Shown: positions 12,819 to 24,889, counted from the first letter of the stretch. The stretch is 64,000 bases of DNA from Coffea arabica (GCF_036785885.1 NC_092322.1:11926466-11990465); one strand, 5' to 3'. Notes: generated by a model from the sequence alone, not told the origin. Made by a program: numbers and translations.

Positions 12819-14236
12819 TCACTCACACACGCGCGCGCACCTTCACACCCACACCTACACCCCACACAATCACACACTCAGAAATGTACAAACACTAAGT
12901 GTCAACCTCCCATTTGGGTGTCAACATTGCATTGATCCATGACAAACCACTAATTGGTGCACAACAATCTGGTCTTCAGATTCTAAGTTGCAATAACAGT
13001 TGGAACAGCAGCAAATAGTTCCAAGTTGAAATTATCTTCCTAGCCACCAATTAAATCAATTTTTTGAATAGCCTTTTAAAGTATCACCCAATAAATTTAA
13101 AATCTATTCTAAATTGGAAACAACCAAAAGTTGTCATAAAAATCAGTCATTACAGTTCTCTTAGGATGCTGAACAAGTTTTAGTTAAAGGAACAGGGTCT
13201 CTTTCTTCTCTACTTTGATAATTGCAAAACTAATCACACGAACATTGGATGAAAAAGGCACTTCAAAGCTTGACACTAATCAAACGCCAAAGTACAGCGT
13301 CAAGCTTAAGAAATGAAAGGAACATTAAAAGAAAATTGGCAAGTCCAATCAAAGATCTAGCAGGAGCATTGAGAATTAGAGTTCTGTGGAAAAATTATTA
13401 TGTCTTCTGCATGAAAATGTTGCAGCACCTATATTAAAGCAAAAAGAGGTTGAGATTACTGCTATACAACTTTTGAACAAGGACGCAGTTTTCATGTAAA
13501 TGTGCATAGCAATGCTTGTCAGCAAGTGCATACTAATCAATATAGGAATCAAAACATTCAAGCATTGAGTAATAGAAGATGTAAATTTCTTACACTATGC
13601 AAAAATACATACTTTCATGCAGTGGTGTTCCGTGAGAGCAAGCATAGCAGTCATTTGAGAACGAACCAAAGCTGATGTGTAGACAATATCTAGGGGCATT
13701 TTGCTGATTCTTTTACCAGCTTCAATTGCTTCTTCTACTCCTCTTTCTGTCAATGGTACATCAACACAACCAGTAAACAGGTTCTTCTCATTCCACATTG
13801 ATTCTCCATGTCGAATCAATATCAGAACAGACTCATCTGTGAAACAGTGCTACCTTAAGTATAACAATGCAAAGAGCACCACCAGTACAAACTTAGGATA
13901 TGTGAAATGAAGAACGACTTAGCATAATATTCACTCACTTTCTTTTTTCAGGGAATCATTCGTTTCAGTTGGTGAGGAGGCTAAAATCGGATATGGAGCA
14001 GAGGAACAAGAATTTGATGCACAAGATACCACTTTTTGGGACTTAATAGTTCTCCAATATTCTTTTCTCCAGAATGGTTCTTCATTTTGTATAATTTTCG
14101 ACATTAATCTCAAACAAGAACTATGACATCCCCGATGGCCAGCAAAATCCCTTCCACCTCCACTTTCACCACCATTTCCATGGACCAAACGGACATTAGT
14201 AGCTTGATAAAAAGCAACATTACTCATTCTGATCAT
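10439..14236 (-). CDS. 2,3-bisphosphoglycerate-dependent phosphoglycerate mutase, plastid-type, 7 exons
   Basis: Histidine-phosphatase-superfamily enzyme interconverting 3- and 2-phosphoglycerate. Exons on the minus strand: 13939-14236, 13613-13836, 12468-12586, 12221-12377, 12001-12102, 11775-11894, 10439-10477. All joins keep phase and give about 352 residues. The phosphohistidine motif is [18 protein letters not shown] (exon 2). Then come [33 protein letters not shown] (the Met is split between exons 3 and 4), [18 protein letters not shown], the second catalytic His in [12 protein letters not shown], and [18 protein letters not shown]. The last exon encodes only [12 protein letters not shown]. 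The N-terminal ~100 residues are poorly conserved and rich in Ser and Arg, as in a chloroplast transit peptide; chloroplast targeting is inferred. Order and motifs match the Arabidopsis At1g22170/At1g78050 type from memory. One small oddity is AHAN where most relatives have AHGN. Start taken at 14236; the ATG at 14227 is also possible. Confidence 0.93.
12785..12840. repeat. Compound microsatellite (CT)n(CA)n(CG)n
   Basis: Run of CT dinucleotides, then CA, then ACTC steps and a short CG run, inside the intron between exons 2 and 3 of the phosphoglycerate mutase gene. It is a simple-sequence repeat, likely length-polymorphic. Confidence 0.9.
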
Positions 14237-16017
14237 CCAGTTACCCCTTTAACCATAATAAATTAACTCAATTAGTTTTTATTTTAAGAAAAAAACTTGA
14301 TGCATCCCATCATCTATATAAAAGGCAATCATCATTTCTATCTATAGAAGTATTTAGCATACAAACTGTTTGAGTTCGAGAATCATTTTTAAAAAAAAAG
14401 TTACTATAAAACCCTCGTCCCATATGCATCAAGAACATTACTAAACTAATACTCTATCTATATTTTTAACAATATAAGCTAAACATAGCTTATAGTCTAG
14501 CTATCCAAATAAAGCACAGAACATTTTTCAAGAATCCCACATCAATATGATCATGGGCAATCAAAAACCCCCAAAAGAAACAGAAAAAAAAAGTCTACAA
14601 ATTAAAGTCAAACTATATATTATTTGTAATAAATGTAGCAAAAAAGAATGAACCATATATAATAATGCATGATCAGAATCCATGGAAGCAGAAGCAGTAG
14701 AAAGTGAAATCAAATGAAGCTTACCTTTTACCGTATGATGGGACTTGGAGATTTTAAAAGAATGGATTTGGTAGAGCTGAGGAAAAAAAAAAAAAATTTT
14801 GTTTTCCCAACGCTGATGGAGGGAAAAGACAAAGTGCGAGCATCGCAGTTCTTATGCCTATTTGCTATTTACGGTTTTGGTGCTGTAATTATGTTATGAT
14901 TCACTTTTGTCCCCAAAAAAAAGAATTAAATTTTGTAAAAGGGACGTGGGTGTGATTTTGGATTATTTATTATTGGCAATATTTGTATTAACTTGTATAC
15001 CTAAAAAAGATTTTAAAAAAAAAAGCATATTTTTTCTGACATGAATCATTTATTAATTTATGCCCTTTAGATGATGGATTCAGTCACATGTTGTTAAGGG
15101 ATTTCTTATGTTTTATTGAAATGTTATGAGCTAAAGTTTCTAGTTGTAGAACTTCTGTATTAGTTGGTCCCTAATTGGGTTCATGCTGTTCTGAGAGGGA
15201 CAATACTTACAAAATGTCAAAATCTTATGATTTTTTCTTGGGCTTTTATGCATTTTGTGTGCTATAAAGTTTATAGGATTTTACAAGAAAATGATTAGTT
15301 GGAAAGAATATTTGAACAATTACTTCTAATTACCCATTTTCTTTCAAAATTTCTTTTTGTCAATCTGATTTTGGGTAAAAGTGATTTTCACTTCTTTCCT
15401 CCCTTGAACTGTACTGAGCTCATTGATGATTGAATTGAGTATATGGAGTTTCTCAAAGCCAATAGAAGTAGTTTACTGCAGGTGACAAGACCTATTACCG
15501 AACGTATAATATCATATAAAGCAAAATGTGACAAGGGATTGCTCCCCAGTTCTTGACAATTCAATCCACAACACCTACTGGCCTCCTTGATCATGCTCAA
15601 GAGATAAAAGTGGTAATTCTAATAACTATAGATCTTCATGCAGTCAGAAACATATGAGACAGTTAATGTGTAATTAGTTTGATCCATATTGGCAACATTT
15701 TGACTTGTATTGTTCTTAAATAATTGCTCATGATGGCAATTTTTATCATGCATAGAGTGAAATGAAAATGGTGCAATAGTCAGTTCAATACTTGGAACTG
15801 CATTCTTTTGATAGCTTAAACTAGATTAAAGTTGGTACAAAAAAATTTGTTGCTACAAAAGAGTTGACAAGTTGTCAGGTTAGACAACATAATACAATCC
15901 TATCCACTATCCAGCACCAAATTATATTTACTAGTTGTATACAACCATTTATTTGCCCATTCCAGTATTGCAGAGTGCAGACATATATATAAATTTTTTC
16001 CCCTTGTAACATGGATA
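14237..16017. other. Intergenic region, phosphoglycerate mutase promoter side
   Basis: AT-rich DNA holding the 5' flank of the phosphoglycerate mutase gene and the 3' flank of the receptor-like kinase on the same strand. Many A-runs are present. No ORF with recognisable protein character was found. Confidence 0.5.
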
Positions 16018-18326
16018 TTAAGGTTTTGGAAGTGTAGATGGTATCTCCATTCTACCTTCTAACATCAAGATCACATTTCTCATTGAAGGGCGGAGATGAG
16101 GAGCTTCTTGAATGCATAAAAATCCAACCTTGAGGAACCTTTCCAGGGACATCAATTCTATTTCTTCATCTCTGATGAGCTTTTTGAGCTCGTTTGTCAC
16201 CAAGCATTTATAAGCCCAGCTGGCTAGTTCGACCTCATCTGGGGTTGAAACAGTGTTATCCACATTACTTCTGCAACAGATGATCTCAAGCAAAACTATT
16301 CCATAGCTGTAAACATCTATCTTCTCTGATGTCAAGGCATTGTTCTGCCATTCAGGTGCCAGGTAGCCTCTCACAGCTCTATCAACGGCACTAAGGATTC
16401 CATTTTGAGTTGGCATCAAAAGCCTTGCAGTTTCAAAATTGCAAAGCTTAGCAGTCCAGGAATTGTTAACTTGTATGTTCTGAGGCCTGATGCTGCAATG
16501 GACAATACAGGGCTCACACTCTTCATGCAAGTAAGATATCCCAAGTGCTACGTCCAACGCCAACTTCTTTCTCTGTTCCCAAGTAGGTCTAGTTTCTTCT
16601 TGGAAGAGAACATCAGCCAAGGACCCTTTGCTCATGAACTCGTATACAAGAAGCTTTTTAGTGCCCTCTAAGCAAAAGCCAAGCAATTGAATCACGTTTC
16701 TGTGATAAATTCGTCCAATTGCAGTCATTTCAGCTATGAAATCTCTTCCTCCTTCCTGTTCACAGTTTTCCTGTCTTTTGACAGCAACTATCTTGCTATC
16801 CTCCAATAAGGTTCCCCTGTAAACCTTTCCGAAGGAAGTAGAGCTTAACTCATCCTTGAAACCGTCTGTTGCTCTCTCAAGCTCATTGTAGGAAAAGGAT
16901 CGAAGAGTAAACTCTTTATTAAGGCCCAAGTTTTTAATTTCTAACAGCTTGTGATATTGCTGAACCCCTTTTCTGAAGAGGAAGAAGCTAAAGATAGCAA
17001 AGAGGGTGAACAAAAATGCAAGCAGACCAAGGGATAAGCCAATAATTGCAATTAATCTCCTCCTCTTGCTTTTATTCCTGATCTCCCTTTTGGGGTGCTC
17101 ATGAGTCAAAGCTGAAAGATCCATAGTCCTATGGACGAGCGTGAAATTTGTGGACGGGCTTCCATCTACTGATGCATACAGTAGCGGCAGCTTATACTTC
17201 TTGCAGTCTCCTTCTGTACTATACAGAACAGCCCAGCAGTTGCAATCAACCAGGCAAGCATTCTGACAATCCCAATCAACGGCAGAAAATTCAGAATATG
17301 GGTGGCCCCCCAACATGATGCCCTTCATAATTGTGAAATTGTAGGTGAGTTCCTGAAGATTTTGCCAACAAAATCCATGGTTAACAAAGTCTCTGTAGCA
17401 TCCGAGGAAGGCCATGTTTGGGTCGATATAATTGAATCCAGGAAAGCAAGTACAATTTGCTGTGCCACCACTCCTAGAGCAGAAGCTGTTGACACCACAG
17501 AAACCACTGGCTTGGCATGGGTTTTCAAAACCTGACCATTCTACAGAAATAGTCTGGTTATTGCTGCTGTTGCGGAACCTATGTGAGTATATCCTGAAAT
17601 TCCCATCAGCATCAAGAGTTGCACGATGGATTGCCGCTGTTTCATTTCTGTTATTCAATACAAGGCCTTCATCAGTGAAATTTAGCCATTCTGATGAGTC
17701 GTTTAAACCGGTAGCCGCGAATGTCCAGTACAGTATATTTTTGCTGTTTATTGGATAAGCAGCAAGAAAATAGTCCTCCACTACAAGACCGAACCTCCCA
17801 CTTGATTGGTCTGATGATGAAAAGCTAGAGACTAATTCTGTGCCAGAAGGCAGATATTGACCGCCTAAAATGGTATCAGTAGGATACTTGTAACTCTCCC
17901 ACAAGGTATGAGTTTCGTTATGGATAACTAAGTTTCCAGAGTCAAACAAAGAGGCTGAAACCGCAGGAGAGAGTTGGTCTTCGAATTCTGCATTGATTTC
18001 TTCTGAGTGTCTGGAGTAGTTAAAAGCCAGCCTTGTCTAGTGAACCAAAGATAGGCATTCGAGGAGATTGGTGGATCATCTCTATTTGCAGTCCAAACAG
18101 TAGTATTTGTAGGGGTACCAATCAACCATATCCCAACTGCATATCCATTCCCTTTCGGATAGAAGCCGAAACCAAAAAGTCCAGAAGGAGATAGCCACGA
18201 AGAAGGATAAGAATTTGGGAAGAGTTTCGTTCCTATGCTTATGTTTTGGCTAAGCAATTGAGCTTTCACAGCAACTAATGAATGTAGTAAGCAGAAGATA
18301 ACCAGTATTACGAATAAATTTGCCAT
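16018..18326 (-). pseudogene. G-type lectin S-receptor-like kinase with degenerate kinase and one frame break
   Basis: Intronless, about 769 codons. A signal peptide (MANLFVILVIFCLL) leads into a B-lectin domain (SWLSPSGLFGFGFY, VGIWLIGTPTNTTVWTANRD), an EGF-like/PAN region rich in Cys (NPCQASGFCGVNSFC, DWDCQNACLVDCNCW), a transmembrane helix (IAIIGLSLGLLAFLFTLFAI) and a kinase-like domain. The lectin part and the rest lie in different frames: the first frame fails at about 17990-18020, and the downstream frame carries the matching continuation (SEEINAEFEDQLSP, then LFDSGNLVIHNE). In the kinase, the Gly-rich loop is LSSTSFG, the catalytic loop is HCSIRPQN instead of HCDIKPQN, and DFG is replaced by NFE; the VAVKR lysine remains. 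It therefore looks catalytically dead even apart from the frame break. Members of this family sit in the plasma membrane and act in stress or defence perception. It may be a pseudogene, or a pseudokinase allele with an assembly error. Confidence 0.85.
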
Positions 18327-19812
18327 GATATGGAACCAGATTGAGCTGAAACCAAGGTAAATTTGGTTGTTCACTCAGTCTTTATAGCTAGTTGTATAAT
18401 CAAGAAAATTTTGCAAACTCAAATCAACAAACGGCTGTTGTAATGATGCACCCTCTCGCCTTCTCAAATTGATTACTCACACTATTTAGTCAAATTGACT
18501 TTTCCACCAGACTGTTTTTCGTTGAATTATGAAAAAATGATTTTGAAAAAGTTTCGATGTTATGACCGAAAGAAAAACGATAAAGTATGTCAAAAGTCGC
18601 CAACATTAACTTTTCATGCGCAGACAATATAGTAAATTTTTTACGCTAATAGTTTTGGATGTATGTTATATGCATATAATTTAAATTTATTAACTCGTTT
18701 GGCAAATGAATTTTTTGGATATTTGTCTAAAATTTCACTGTAACTTACTGTAGAAGTTATAGGAAAAATTTTTGAATTGTGCAAATTTTTGAGTATTTTG
18801 AAGTGTAGAGTTTAAAAATTTTGAAGAGTTTTTTGAGATTAATATAGTTAAAATTGTTAAAAAACTTGTAGAGCACAAATTTAGCCAAAAATTTGTTTAC
18901 CAAACAGGCCCTATTATGTTACATGGTATGATTTAAACTTATTTGTGTAAAACAAATTATAGTATGGTTTATTTAAGTGGGGAAGTCATTTTCCCTAACA
19001 TGTTCATTCCAAATTTTTCTTGAAATTCCATTCCTTAAACAAATTTACTTCTCGTTTGATACGTGAGAATACTCGAAATGGAAAGACCTTTCCATTCAAA
19101 ATATATTTTCACCCAGAATGGCAGGGAAAGAAATTTATTATTCTAGGGTTTGGTAAACAAGTTAGCATAGCATATTTACTCAATTTTCAATATTTGGAAC
19201 AATCAATACTTGGATGTTAGAATGGAATATATTAAATACAAATTTGACTTAATTGTCCTTGATTAGTTATAAGACGTAATATGTCTTATTACTTTTTGTT
19301 TTATTTGTTCTATAGCATCTGTCTATTTACATGAAATCTTAATATTTTTACTTCAAAATAAATGTGAATTGATATATGAAATTTTCTACTTGATTCATTC
19401 TAATATATAGATTTTTAAGTTAAAATTTTGCAGTTACTAGTAATATAATTAGCAACGTAAAATCAATTTTTCAAACAATAAAGTATCTTAAAACATTTGT
19501 TTCTTACTGCAAAAGAAAAAAATATTTTAAATACAAGGAAAATTAAATAATATAAAAAATTACATTCAAATATTATTTAAACTTACAAATAATCTAAAAT
19601 ATCATGATTATAAAGATTTATAAAGATAAATTTGACATTTACTATATAAGCACTTTAGAATAAAGGTAAAAAGGGTTTTCCTAATCCCTCGTTTGGTATA
19701 TAGAAAAGGCTTGAAAAGGAAAGCCCTTTTCTACTTATCCCTATCCCTCATGTGGTGGAGGTAACAGAATCCGAGAAGGTGCATTATAATTTTTCACAAT
19801 AATGATGAAGAC
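18327..19812. other. Intergenic, receptor kinase 5' flank with MITE debris
   Basis: AT-rich DNA upstream of the minus-strand receptor kinase. One MITE-like segment is listed separately (18694-18912). The remainder, including 18960-19800, shows fragments bounded by phrases such as CTCGTTTGGTA that recur in transposon ends, but no gene. Confidence 0.45.
18694..18912. repeat. Small MITE with TCGTTTGGCAAA-type ends
   Basis: About 220 bp of A/T-rich, self-complementary sequence starting CTCGTTTGGCAAATGAA and ending AATTTGTTTACCAAACAGG. The ends form imperfect inverted repeats (TTTGGCAAA against TTTACCAAA). It contains no ORF. Superfamily not determined; the ends resemble hAT-type MITEs. Confidence 0.5.
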
Positions 19813-20200
19813 AATCAATGGCTCAGTTAAAATGTAGACAATTATTTTTACAATTCTAAACACTTTTCGATTTCTATTAAATTTCTCCATGTTTCCGTGA
19901 TTTGTTTTTCCTTTTCACCGCACATATAATGAGTGTGCTTTTAATAGAAGATTATTTGGAAAATTTTTTCCCAAGAATCAAAATGTTCACATTTGAATTG
20001 CTATTTTTAGGAATTTTTGTAGAAAAATGTAATATAGTGATTTTGATATATGTGAGATAAAAATGTGATTGAAAATTATGTTCATGAAAAATGTAAAAAA
20101 AATTTCTGCAAAAAATCAGAATCTAAGTAAGGAATCCATCCCCTGAGCAATTATTAAAGCAACTTTTGATAACATTCCAGTAATCTCTAATAGCCTCTTA
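19813..20200 (+). repeat. Duplicated receptor-kinase upstream segment (copy A)
   Basis: Matches 26502-26962, the DNA directly upstream of the second receptor kinase, in the same orientation. Shared blocks include ATCAATGGCT, ACAATTCTAAACA, CATGTTTCCGTG, AATGAGTGTGCTTT, TAGAAGATTATTTGGAAA and TGATAACATTCCA. After about 20200 similarity stops and no receptor-kinase coding sequence follows, so this is a detached promoter copy. It carries a small MITE at about 19985-20120 that copy B lacks, while copy B carries a SINE-like insert that this copy lacks. Confidence 0.75.
19985..20120. repeat. MITE inserted in duplicated promoter copy A
   Basis: AT-rich segment with ATTTGAATTGCTATTTTTAG near its start and TTTCTGCAAAAAATCAGA near its end. 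It is related to a copy at 46855-47005 (TTTGAATTGCAATTTTTAG to TTTTTCTGCAAAAAAATCG). It is missing at the matching place in copy B of the promoter duplication (about 26870), so the insertion is directly supported. Confidence 0.6.
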
Positions 20201-20579
20201 CAACTACTTACATGCACTCTTTTTCAATACTGTATATGATGGGATAGGTTTCCTTTTGGTATAAACAATATATTTTACTTAATATTTTATCACAATTACC
20301 CTCTAAAGTTAATTTTCAAACTACTTAAGTTCCTTCTTTTAATCTACCATGATTTTAAATATAATAGTTTTCTAAATAAAAAGAGTAGTATTTATTGATT
20401 TTTGAAAAAAAAAATACATACATACTCTAACATAGTTCTACATATAATACCTTATTGTAAAAAAAAAAATTTATTATATATTTTTGGAATAAGCACACTC
20501 GTAGAGTGTGCCAAAAGCACTAGTGAAATATTATTCCGGTGTTGAGGCATTACATTGTATTTCAGGGTGATTTCTCTTT
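20201..20579. other. Intergenic spacer before Harbinger-like element
   Basis: AT-rich spacer with long A-runs between the promoter copy and the Harbinger-like element. No gene or clear repeat end was recognised. Confidence 0.4.
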
Positions 20580-23500
20580 GGGTACGTTTGGTTCCCCATA
20601 GAATTGGAGTTTAGAATTGGAATTGGAGCTCCAATTTCAATTCTTGTGTTTGGGTACTATCTTTCCCGTAGAATTATAATTGAATTACAATTCCAAATCG
20701 ATCGAATTCCATGATTCCAATTCTTTGGCTGGACCAAAGAATTTCAATTCCAATTCCACAACTAAACGGGTCCACGCGCGGATCTAGTATGGGTCAAAAA
20801 TTAAAATCGGGTCAAAAGATATTGGCACCCCTTTCTTCCCGTCTAACTCACCATTTTCCTCAGCCGTTAGGGCTCTGCTCTCCACCATCACTTCCACCTG
20901 CAATCCTAATACCTTACCTTTCCCACCACCGTCTCCCTCCTGCCTTCCATTTCTCTGGCGACTTCCTCCATCCTTCGCCACTCTCGCCACTGTCCACCCC
21001 AAATTTCAAACACATTTAGGGCTTGTGAGACACCCAGGAAGGATAATGCTTGTGAGACACCCAGAGGGATCGAGAATTGCTGAACCAAATTGCACCCAGC
21101 AAAGCAAACAAGCCTAGATCTCTCCAAGTCATCATTTCAGGCCTCGATACTGTTCACCATAACCATTCCAGCCTCCGCTCAAACGGGTTAGTCATGTATC
21201 TGTATACGTATAATCTACGGACCTCTGAATCCGTTGTTATTTTCGTTTGAATCGATTAGATTTAAGTATTCAAGCTTTCATTTCATCCGTCATATCAGTT
21301 CTGAACTAAGATCGGAATCGGGAAGTCGTTCGCATATTTTTGTATGTTTTAGAAGTTTGTGTTTGGGATCGAATTCGGTTGGAGATTGAAAGTCATAATT
21401 GCAAATTTTTTGTTGGGGCACTTCTATCCGAGTTCTACTGCCATAAGATCTGTGACCGCCTTTTTTCTTTTGCAGTTTTTATCTGGGCCTCCGTTGGTAT
21501 TTCTGGGCACCTCAGTTCATCTTGAAGCTGCAGAAACTTCCTGGTTTCTTCCCAGATTCCCAACAAAAAGGCGAAAGAGCTGCTTGGTAAGCGTCTTTAA
21601 CTCTCCCTATTTACATACTTCGCTTATTTTTCTCCTCCTTTCGCTACTCCTGTCTTGTGAGTTAAATTATATTCAAGTCTCATCAAATCTTTCCTTTTGA
21701 TGAGACTCATAGAAGGCTTTAGAAGGATTCTGATATTTCTCGTAGCCAATTAGTCTTGTTTTCAGAAAGAAAGCTTTGTCGGGACTTTTCTGTTTCTTTC
21801 TTTTGTTGCAGTGTGCTGGAAAATCCTTACCAGTAGAAGCTTTAAGTCACTAGAATAAGTTTAGGACATCTCCAAACTATTTTGTGCACATAAGTGATGA
21901 TCTTAGCAACATCTCCAAATTGCTTTTGCAAAAAGGTTCCGTCCAAATAAGTCAGCATAAGTTTTGCATTTAACATATGTATGGATTTTTCTGGTGCATA
22001 TTTGCCTCTCACTTTTAGTTCTATAATGCAGTGGCTGTTGAATCTATTCTTAAGAACATGACATTGTGATGTTTTTCTGGTGCATATTTGCCTTAGATAT
22101 GGCATCTGAAGCAACATCTCAGTCAAAAGGGAAAGGCAAAGGGTATTTCACTTGGACTCCTGAAATGGATCATGTAATGGGCACCTGTTTTATTGACCAA
22201 ATGAACCAAGGAAACAAATTGGATGGTAAATGTGCATGGAAAACAGTAGTCTACACCGCAGTAATGAATGCTTTATTCGATAAACTCAATATATCTGTAA
22301 CAAAGGCTAATATTATATCTCGTTTCAAGACATGGGAGAAATACTATGACATCTTATACCCACTGCTCCAGTCCTGTAACTCTGGGTCTACGATAATATG
22401 GGACTACTCTAGAGGTAGAATTGATGTTCGTGATGAGGATGTTTGGAATGCTCGAGTAAGTGAGAATCCAAAAATTCTTCCTTATAGAAAAAAATTGTGG
22501 TTGAAAATTGGGAGGATATCTGTATACTGTTTTCACAAGATCGTGCAAATGGAGAGGGTGCCCAAACTGTTTTTGAGGCTAATGTTGAAACTGAAGTTGA
22601 AGAGTCTGCTAATGTAGAGGAATCATTTGAGACTGATTCACGATCTTTAGAAGATGAAGTTATGAATGCACTGCTAGCTCGACAACGGTCAAAATCAAAA
22701 GCTTCATCTTCAACAAATGATCGTGGCACAAAGAGAAAACTAACGAGCTCTCAAGTACTTTACAAAGTGTTGGGACGAATGGCAGATTCACTGGATAAGT
22801 ACTTAAATTCAGAATGCTCAAAAGTTACAACAAAAATGGTGGAAGACGAGTTATCTAAAATTGAATTGGATAGATTTTAATTGTTGAAGGGTATTGACTT
22901 ACTTATGAATGACAGGACAAAGTATGACACTCTTTCTGGTCTCGGAGATGACTTAAAAAAGGATTGGCTATTGATGCACATTGGTAATTGATTTTTTTTG
23001 GGGTAATCTCCAGTTGAAGTTGTTTTTGTAGAAGAAGTTGAGCTGATTGCTGGAAGCCCAAGTAGAGCAAGTTGAAGTTGTTACTACTCCATCATGTATC
23101 CATGACTTTTTAAATTCTGATGAGTTCTTTGTTTTTTATGTAATGGATCAAAACAAGATTATAGAAAGATTCGAGGGAGTATTTCAGCTATTTTCTATCT
23201 GTTTTTGAGATGATAAGAATGGAACATTGGATCTTTTGTCTGATGAAATAGCATTTTTGATATTGAGATTAACATAGCTGCCTGTGTTGATGCCCTGACT
23301 TGTCCTTTAACTGCATGAACCTTTGCATATGAGTATCAACATGTATTAAAAGGGTGATAAAATAAGCTTTGGCAGTGCTTCGTCTTTTTCATGCAGTCAG
23401 TGGCTCCTTTACTAGCCATTGGATCCTTATTTTTTTGAATTACTGCTTGTAGTTCGCAATAAAAAAAATAGTGTCCAGTGTAACTCAAGCATGTTGGATT

Positions 23501-23924
23501 TTTTTTTCTTTTTGGTCCTTCTACCTTTCTCCACACCCTTTTCCACCATCAACTGTTAGATTCAGAATTCGAATAGTAAACTGAATTTATTTGTTGAGAA
23601 TGTTAAAGGCACAAATTGGTTCTTTCTTTTAAATCTTTAGTAAAAATTAGCTAAATGTAAGAAAAAAAGAAATTATTATATAAAAAAAGAAAAAAAAAGA
23701 AAAATTTTATGTAAACAAATGTTTCATTGAAAACAATTCTAATTCCTAATGAATTTTTCTCTCATACAAACAAAAAATTTGGAATTTCAAATAAATTCCG
23801 TAACAATTCTATGCATTTCCCAAACGAAAGAATTGAAATGACTTGGAATTCCAATTCATAGAATTCCAATTCTATAGAATCTCAATTCTAATTCAATTCT
23901 AATTCTGTAGAACCAAACATACCC
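20580..23924 (+). mobile_element. PIF/Harbinger-like DNA transposon, non-autonomous, carrying a MYB/SANT gene
   Basis: 3345 bp. The left end is GGGTACGTTTGGTTCC and the right end is GTAGAACCAAACATACCC, so the ends are terminal inverted repeats with the GTTTGGTT core common in PIF/Harbinger and Tourist elements. Both sides are flanked by TTT (20577-20579 and 23925-23927), a 3-bp target duplication as expected for that superfamily. Subterminal regions on both sides are full of GAATTC/GAATTGG repeats in opposite orientation (about 20600-20760 and 23780-23910). The only coding capacity is the MYB/SANT-like gene at 22084-22880; no DDE transposase was found. A C-rich stretch at 20820-21130 is unlike the rest and could be captured host 5' sequence. 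Confidence 0.75.
22084..22880 (+). pseudogene. MYB/SANT-like DNA-binding protein of the Harbinger-like element (broken)
   Basis: In PIF/Harbinger elements a MYB/SANT-like accessory protein binds the ends and helps bring the transposase to DNA; plant relatives carry a Myb_DNA-bind_3 type domain. From ATG at 22099 (MASEATSQ) the protein reads FTWTPEMDHVMGTCFIDQM, WKTVVYTAVMNALF, KANIISRFKTWEKYYDIL and DEDVWNARVSENPKILPYRKK, typical of that domain. After an A7 run at about 22486-22494 the correct continuation (VENWEDICILFSQDRA, then an acidic linker and SKASSSTNDRGTKRKL) lies in another frame. A TAA at 22878-22880 is followed in frame by 36 plausible codons (LLKGIDLLMNDR to LLMHIGN), so the ancestral protein was probably longer. 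Two lesions suggest a non-functional copy, unless the A-run is a sequencing error. Confidence 0.7.
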
Positions 23925-24075
23925 TTTGTGTAATTGTAGCTATTGCTATTTTTTTGGGCTATATAGAATTACTATTACCTATGAAAGAAATTATGAAATA
24001 CTGCCGTCCACAACGATCTAGTTTATTGTGACATATATTTCATTTTTTGACTTGTATTGCTATTGAGGTAGACAT

Positions 24076-24165
24076 TTGCGATTTTTCCAATGTATCCAGA
24101 AACCCAGAAGTTTCTTGGCTTGCGATTTTTCCAATTTATCCAGAAACCTAGAAGTTTCTTGGCTT
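24076..24165. repeat. Two-copy tandem repeat, ~45-bp unit
   Basis: TTGCGATTTTTCCAAT(G/T)TATCCAG... occurs twice in a row, each copy ending AGAAGTTTCTTGGCTT, with few differences. It is a local tandem duplication in the spacer between the Harbinger-like element and the minisatellite. Confidence 0.8.
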
Positions 24166-24889
24166 TTCGCTCAAGGAGTACTTCTTGCACATACTTCTTT
24201 GATTTCTTGCTAGTAAACTTCGTTGTATATTCATGCTATTTTTTTTTTGCACTAAATAAAATTCCTATTATCTGTGAAAGAAAAAAGTATGACACATTTA
24301 TTGCAATACACATTGACACCATCTAATGTGATAGATATTTCCTTTTTTTGATAGCAATTGAGGTAGATGTTTGCTATTTTTCTAATGTGAAGTTTCATGG
24401 CTTTTATGCTTGATTTTCAAGAATTAATGTCTAAGATTTTTGTTCCGGTAACTTTAATGTAGTTGACTGGAGTATTTAGAATTCTAGACAGAAGTTGTTT
24501 ACATTTTGACTGAGTCATTGATTGTTTTCATCATATAAAATTGAAATGCACTTCCTCGGTGATTGTTTTCATCATTATTGTGAAAAATTGTTATTGTGGA
24601 AAATTAAAATGCACTTTTTTGGTGATTGTCTTTGTCATTATTGTGGAAAATTGTAATGCACTTTCTCGGAAAAATTGTAATGCACTTTCTCGGTGATTGT
24701 CATTGTCTTTGTCATTATTGTGGAAAATTGTAATGCACTTTCTCGGTGATTGTCTTCGTCATTATTGTGGAAAATTGTATCGCACTTCCTTGGTGATTGT
24801 CTTGATGATTATTGTGAAAAATTGTAATGCACTTCCTCGGTGATTGCCTTCATCATAAATGTGATTATTGTGAAAAATTGTAATGCATC

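Noticed and set aside
13701-13910. Plus-strand frame opposite the phosphoglycerate mutase exon
   Set aside because: Antisense shadow of exon 2 (RHGE motif on the minus strand).
20711-21127. Pro/Ser-rich frames on both strands inside the Harbinger-like element
   Set aside because: Overlapping frames on opposite strands over C-rich DNA; no domain seen. Kept only as a possible captured host fragment.
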